Shown here piece by piece: positions 60,254 to 64,000 of a stretch of 64,000 nt of DNA (position 1 is the stretch's first letter; each line of letters opens with the position of its first letter). The stretch is from Cognataquiflexum rubidum. GTDB lineage: Bacteria > Bacteroidota > Bacteroidia > Cytophagales > Cyclobacteriaceae. The stretch is taken from contig NZ_JAKZAL010000013.1 of NCBI RefSeq assembly GCF_022538115.1, positions 62,001-126,000 of the forward strand, given 5' to 3'. The notes under the pieces were generated by a model. That model saw nothing but the letters and a program-made list of their open reading frames with translations, ran no database searches and was not told the origin of the DNA. A program made the translations under genes and the position numbers.

Positions 60254-62431
60254 TTAGTTGGCATGCTCCGATATAAACTTGATCCGATAGACCCTGATTT
60301 CTTCTTCAGCGAAATCCTCTTCTTCAAGTTCTGCAAGAGCAGCTTTAATATTGTCAGAATCAGCAGTCATGAAATAATCATGGAGAACGTCTTCTCTTTC
60401 TTCGTCCATGATATTTTCGATGTAGTAGTTGATATTCAGCTTGGTACCACTGTAGATAATCTGCTCTATTTCTCCTATCAATTCTGACATGGAAAGATTT
60501 AGATTTTCAGCGATCTCATCCAGGTCTACTTTCCTGTCCACTTGTTGGATGATGGAGATTTTGACCTTTGACCGGTTTCCTGCTGTTTTGACTACAACAT
60601 CAGATGCTGTTATAATTTCATTTTCCTCTACGTAAGCTTCAATCAATTTTAGGAAAGGAGCGCCGAATTTAGTGACTTTCCCCATTCCAACTCCATTGAT
60701 CTGCGCCAATTCCTCCTTATTAGTTGGATATACTGTCGCCATTTCTTCCAGTGAAGGATCCTGGAAAATCACATAAGGGGGCAATCCTTTTGATTTGGCT
60801 ACTTTCTTACGTTCCGCTTTTAGCAATTCAAAAAGCTTTTCATCATAAGCTTTGCCACCTGCTGCAATCTCCTCTGCATTGGTGTCCACAATTGCTTCCT
60901 CAAAATTGAAATCTTTGCTTAAGATAACCGAATAAGGCTCCTCTAGGTAGTTTTCACCCTTCTCAGTGATTTTGATGACACCGTAGTTTTCAATGTCCTT
61001 GTCAAGATATCCAAGAATCAAAGCCTGTCTTACAACCGTTTTCCAAAGTCTTTCATCATCGTCTTTTCCTTTTCCAAAAGCAGAAATCTGATCATGTCCA
61101 TAGCTAGCGATATAGTCATCTTTTTCGCCTCTAATTACTTTTACTATGTGGGCGAGGTTAAATCTGTTGTTGGTTTCTTTTACCGCGGCTATTGCTGAAA
61201 GCAAATAATCAATTCCTTCGAATTTTTCTTTTTGCTTTTTACAGTTGTCACAGTTGCCGCAGTCATGGTCCATTGTTTCGCCGAAGTAATGTAGAAGCAC
61301 CCTTCTTCGGCACATGGTACTTTCAGCGTACGCAGTCATTTCCTCAAGTAGGATTTTGGCATTTTCCCTTTCGGTGACAGGCTTGTCTTTGTTGAATTTT
61401 TCTAGCTTGACAATGTCATCATACCTATAAAACATCAGGCAATGCCCCTCTAGTCCATCCCTTCCTGCCCTGCCTGTTTCTTGATAATATCCTTCCAATG
61501 ATTTTGGCACATCATAGTGGATGACATACCTCACATCCGGCTTGTCGATTCCCATTCCAAATGCAATGGTAGCTACGATCACATCCGTCTCTTCATTGAG
61601 GAAATCATCCTGGTTTTTTATTCTTACATTTTGATCCAATCCGGCGTGGTAAGGTGCGGCATTGATGCCGTTGACTTTGAGCAATTCAGCTATTTCCTCT
61701 ACCTTTTTGCGGCTGAGACAATAGATGATTCCGGATTTTCCTTTTTGGGATTTGATGTATTTGATGATCTGCTTTTTGGTTTCATTCTTAACCTTTGGCC
61801 TGACTTCATAATACAGGTTTGGTCTGTTGAAGGAAGACTTGAAGATGTCAGCCTCTTCCATCTGTAGGTTTCTTTGGATGTCAACCTGAACTTTGGGCGT
61901 AGCAGTGGCTGTCAAAGCCACAATCGGAAGGTGAGAGCCTATCTGGGCTATAATGGTTTTGATTTTGCGGTATTCAGGCCTGAAATCATGGCCCCACTCA
62001 GAGATACAATGGGCTTCGTCTATGGCGACAAAACTTAGCTTCGCCTCTTTGAGGAAAAGCATGTTTTCTTCCTTGGTCAGGGATTCCGGAGCTACATAGA
62101 GCAGCTTAGTTTTACCTGACAGGACTTCCTTTTTCACCTTGTTAGTCTCGGATTTATTCAATGTAGAATTGAGAAAATAGGCGTTGACACCGAAGGCGTT
62201 CAATTGGTCTACCTGATTTTTCATCAATGCAATAAGGGGAGAAATGACGATGGCAGTACCTTCACTTACCACAGCCGGAAACTGGTAACATAGTGATTTT
62301 CCAGCTCCTGTGGGCATGATGACGAAGGTGTTTTTGCCCTTCAATACGTTCTCCACAATAGCTTCTTGGGTTCCTCTGAATTGGTTGAAACCGAAAATAA
62401 TCTTAAGTTTTTCTTTAGCGCTTTGATCCAC
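60254..62431 (-). CDS. recQ: ATP-dependent DNA helicase RecQ
   Basis: A 725-residue RecQ with all expected parts: MPTGAGKSLCYQFP (Walker A), AIDEAHCISEWGHDFRPEY (DEAH), QETGRAGRDG (motif VI), zinc cysteines in CRRRVLLHYFG..CGNCDNC, the RQC winged helix (about 410-500), an HRDC domain (about 535-620) and an extra C-terminal acidic helical stretch. GTG is used as start at 62431; an ATG further up (62450) is out of frame. Roles: replication-fork repair and recombination. Divergent from kdsD. Confidence 0.96.
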   Translation of the reverse strand: MDQSAKEKLKIIFGFNQFRGTQEAIVENVLKGKNTFVIMPTGAGKSLCYQFPAVVSEGTAIVISPLIALMKNQVDQLNAFGVNAYFLNSTLNKSETNKVKKEVLSGKTKLLYVAPESLTKEENMLFLKEAKLSFVAIDEAHCISEWGHDFRPEYRKIKTIIAQIGSHLPIVALTATATPKVQVDIQRNLQMEEADIFKSSFNRPNLYYEVRPKVKNETKKQIIKYIKSQKGKSGIIYCLSRKKVEEIAELLKVNGINAAPYHAGLDQNVRIKNQDDFLNEETDVIVATIAFGMGIDKPDVRYVIHYDVPKSLEGYYQETGRAGRDGLEGHCLMFYRYDDIVKLEKFNKDKPVTERENAKILLEEMTAYAESTMCRRRVLLHYFGETMDHDCGNCDNCKKQKEKFEGIDYLLSAIAAVKETNNRFNLAHIVKVIRGEKDDYIASYGHDQISAFGKGKDDDERLWKTVVRQALILGYLDKDIENYGVIKITEKGENYLEEPYSVILSKDFNFEEAIVDTNAEEIAAGGKAYDEKLFELLKAERKKVAKSKGLPPYVIFQDPSLEEMATVYPTNKEELAQINGVGMGKVTKFGAPFLKLIEAYVEENEIITASDVVVKTAGNRSKVKISIIQQVDRKVDLDEIAENLNLSMSELIGEIEQIIYSGTKLNINYYIENIMDEEREDVLHDYFMTADSDNIKAALAELEEEDFAEEEIRVYRIKFISEHAN

Positions 62432-62494
62432 AATTAATTGATATTACCATGTTACCCTAGGGGTACACATTAAAATTTTAAAGTATTTCTTTTA

Positions 62495-62502
62495 TACCTT
62501 TG
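62495..62502 (+). promoter_or_regulatory. Putative -7 promoter box of kdsD
   Basis: TACCTTTG, an exact TAnnTTTG. The start would be near 62508, giving a leader of about 25 bases to the TTG start of kdsD. An out-of-frame ATG (62514) lies only about six bases after it. Confidence 0.5.
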
Positions 62503-62532
62503 TTACAAATCTAATGAATAACAACAGCAGTT

Positions 62533-63501
62533 TTGAAGTTAACAAAAAATATTAAAAGTAGCGCCATCAAAGTGCTTCAAACAGAAGCAAATGCCATTCA
62601 AAATCTCGTAAATTTTATTGACGACGAATTTGAGGCATGCGTTGAGGCGATTTTGGAGTCAAAGGGACGTGTAGTAATTACCGGAATCGGGAAAAGTGCG
62701 ATTATAGCCAATAAAATCGTAGCGACGATGAACTCCACCGGAACGCCCGCACTCTTTATGCACGCAGCGGATGCCATTCATGGAGACCTTGGGATGATCC
62801 AGCACGAGGACTTTGTAATTTGTATTTCCAAGAGTGGGAATACACCTGAAATCAAGGTCTTGGTTCCGTTGCTAAAAAGACTTGGATCCAAACTCATTGC
62901 GATGGTAAGTAATACGGATAGCTACCTTGCCCAAAATGCAGATTATGTGTTAAAGGCCACCATAGCTGCCGAAGCTTGCCCCAACAATCTTGCCCCCACT
63001 TCGAGCACTACTGCCCAATTGGCTTTGGGAGATGCTTTGGCTGTCTGCCTCTTGGAGGCAAGGGGTTTTACAAGTGAAGATTTTGCAAAATACCATCCCG
63101 GAGGGGCCTTGGGAAAACAGCTTTATCTAACCGTGGGAGATGTTGTTCCCAAAAACCAAATTCCGGCAGTCGGGGCAGAGGCCTCATTGTCCGAAGTGAT
63201 CATGGAGATCAGCGGAAAAAGACTCGGTGCAACAGCTGTATTGGACAAGGATTCCCAACTGATGGGTATCATCACAGATGGGGATTTGAGGAGAATGCTC
63301 CAAAGGATGACAGACATCTCCGGTGTGCTGGCCAAGGACATCATGACTGTCAATCCTAAGAGTATCAGCGTAGAAGAATATGCCATCATTGCACTCAATA
63401 AAATGAAGGAATTCAATATTACACAACTGGTAGCCCTGAATGGCGAAAAAGTGGCAGGATTTATCCATATTCATGATTTAATGAAAGAAGGAATAGTTTA
63501 A
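62533..63501 (+). CDS. kdsD: Arabinose-5-phosphate isomerase (KpsF/GutQ/KdsD family)
   Basis: A 322-residue enzyme interconverting ribulose 5-phosphate and arabinose 5-phosphate, first step of KDO synthesis for lipopolysaccharide. An N-terminal SIS domain (about 30-170: GIGKSAIIANKIVATMNSTGTP, FMHAADAIHGDLGMI, CISKSGNTPE) is followed by two CBS domains (about 205-320). The start is TTG (62533); no in-frame ATG is suitable. An upstream ATG is one base out of frame and would join if the A6 run at 62543-62549 were one base shorter, so the true N-terminus is uncertain. A GDP-mannose pyrophosphorylase gene follows nine bases later. Confidence 0.93.
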   Translation: MKLTKNIKSSAIKVLQTEANAIQNLVNFIDDEFEACVEAILESKGRVVITGIGKSAIIANKIVATMNSTGTPALFMHAADAIHGDLGMIQHEDFVICISKSGNTPEIKVLVPLLKRLGSKLIAMVSNTDSYLAQNADYVLKATIAAEACPNNLAPTSSTTAQLALGDALAVCLLEARGFTSEDFAKYHPGGALGKQLYLTVGDVVPKNQIPAVGAEASLSEVIMEISGKRLGATAVLDKDSQLMGIITDGDLRRMLQRMTDISGVLAKDIMTVNPKSISVEEYAIIALNKMKEFNITQLVALNGEKVAGFIHIHDLMKEGIV

Positions 63502-63510
63502 TCGACTTCA

Positions 63511-64000
63511 ATGCAAGAAAGACCCTACATTGTGATTATGGCCGGCGGAATAGGTTCCAGGTTTTGGCCATATAGCAGAGACAACAGACCCAAACAATTT
63601 TTAGACATTTTAGGAACAGGAAGAACGCTCATCCAAATGACCTATGACAGGTTTGTGAGGATTTCTGATAAATCTCAGTTTTTTGTTGTCACCAATTCCA
63701 AATATGAAAATCTTGTAAAAGAACAGCTTCCCGAAATACCGGAAAGCCAGATCCTGACAGAGCCTTTGAGAAGGAATACTGCCACCTGTATAGCTTATGC
63801 GAGTTATAGAATCCTGAATAAAAATCCCGATGCCAAAATTATCGTCACTCCTGCGGATCACCTCATCGTGCAGGAGGATAATTTTTTCAAAACAATGGAA
63901 ATTGCCATTGCGGCAGCCGAGACCGATGACAGACTGATTACGCTTGGTATCCGTCCAAACCGCCCCGAAACAGGCTACGGCTACATTCAATATATCAGCA
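63511..64000 (+). CDS. manC: Mannose-1-phosphate guanylyltransferase (GDP-mannose pyrophosphorylase), 5' part
   Basis: From the ATG at 63511, 163 codons run off the right edge. The first residues hold the nucleotidyltransferase signature MAGGIGSRFWPYSR followed by RPKQF, then LTEPLRRNTATCIAYAS (GDP-Man subfamily), TPADHL and RPNRPETGYGYIQY. This is the ManC/RfbM family making GDP-mannose for polysaccharide and LPS. It lies nine bases after kdsD, fitting an envelope-sugar operon. Symbol is by family; the C-terminal isomerase half seen in some ManC proteins is out of view. Confidence 0.93.
   Translation, partial: MQERPYIVIMAGGIGSRFWPYSRDNRPKQFLDILGTGRTLIQMTYDRFVRISDKSQFFVVTNSKYENLVKEQLPEIPESQILTEPLRRNTATCIAYASYRILNKNPDAKIIVTPADHLIVQEDNFFKTMEIAIAAAETDDRLITLGIRPNRPETGYGYIQYIS

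Overview
The window is chromosomal DNA from a Bacteroidota bacterium, most likely order Cytophagales (Cyclobacteriaceae-like). Three things point there: two SusC/SusD outer-membrane pairs, a gliding-motility lipoprotein gene (gldH) next to ricT, and promoters of the Bacteroidota type (TAnnTTTG -7 boxes, little Shine-Dalgarno). The DNA is AT-rich with dense, mostly minus-strand genes. No rRNA operon, prophage, classical IS or CRISPR array was seen.

Layout. 1-818: edge of a site-2 protease gene and a HAD phosphatase. 906-1773: an unusual tRNA neighbourhood. Four 83-bp tandem copies of a truncated tRNA, each with a palindrome in place of the anticodon, precede one intact tRNA(CAU). A small GIY-YIG nuclease gene follows, then a second, palindrome-riddled 3' remnant of the same tRNA. 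1816-12590: mnmA, a NYN-LOTUS protein, phosphofructokinase, a DinB-like protein, an FMN reductase, a HepT-MntA toxin-antitoxin pair, an exported sulfatase, a very large AsmA-like protein and two small proteins. 12619-18941: a heavy-metal RND efflux operon led by a His-rich exported protein. 19041-22642: two DUF1801-type proteins, a lipoprotein serpin, and metZ under a SAM-I (S-box) riboswitch. 23174-27356: housekeeping genes pth, rplY, prs, comB, gcvT. 27474-31904: an orphan SusCD pair. 32585-35577: IscA-type protein, methylmalonyl-CoA epimerase, thiL, hicAB and a broken small membrane ORF.

35604-49856 is one co-directional locus read from high to low coordinates: ECF sigma factor, FecR anti-sigma, STN-containing SusC, SusD, exported RraA-type aldolase, two Tat-exported enolase-superfamily dehydratases, a second exported RraA-type aldolase, a third Tat-exported enolase-superfamily enzyme, and a BASS-family transporter. 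The simplest reading is regulated uptake of a sugar acid or oligouronide, dehydration and retro-aldol cleavage outside the cytoplasm, then import of the small product. This periplasmic Entner-Doudoroff-like route is inferred, not proven.

50146-64000: rlmD with a hypothetical partner, an SDR, a 1314-residue SF1 helicase, then recQ-purD-ricT-gldH on the minus strand. Divergent from recQ are kdsD (arabinose-5-phosphate isomerase) and a GDP-mannose pyrophosphorylase gene cut by the window end.

The two most interesting items are the tRNA/palindrome/GIY-YIG region (906-1738) and the exported dehydratase/aldolase locus (35604-49856). All family calls come from reading motifs by eye; no database search was run.
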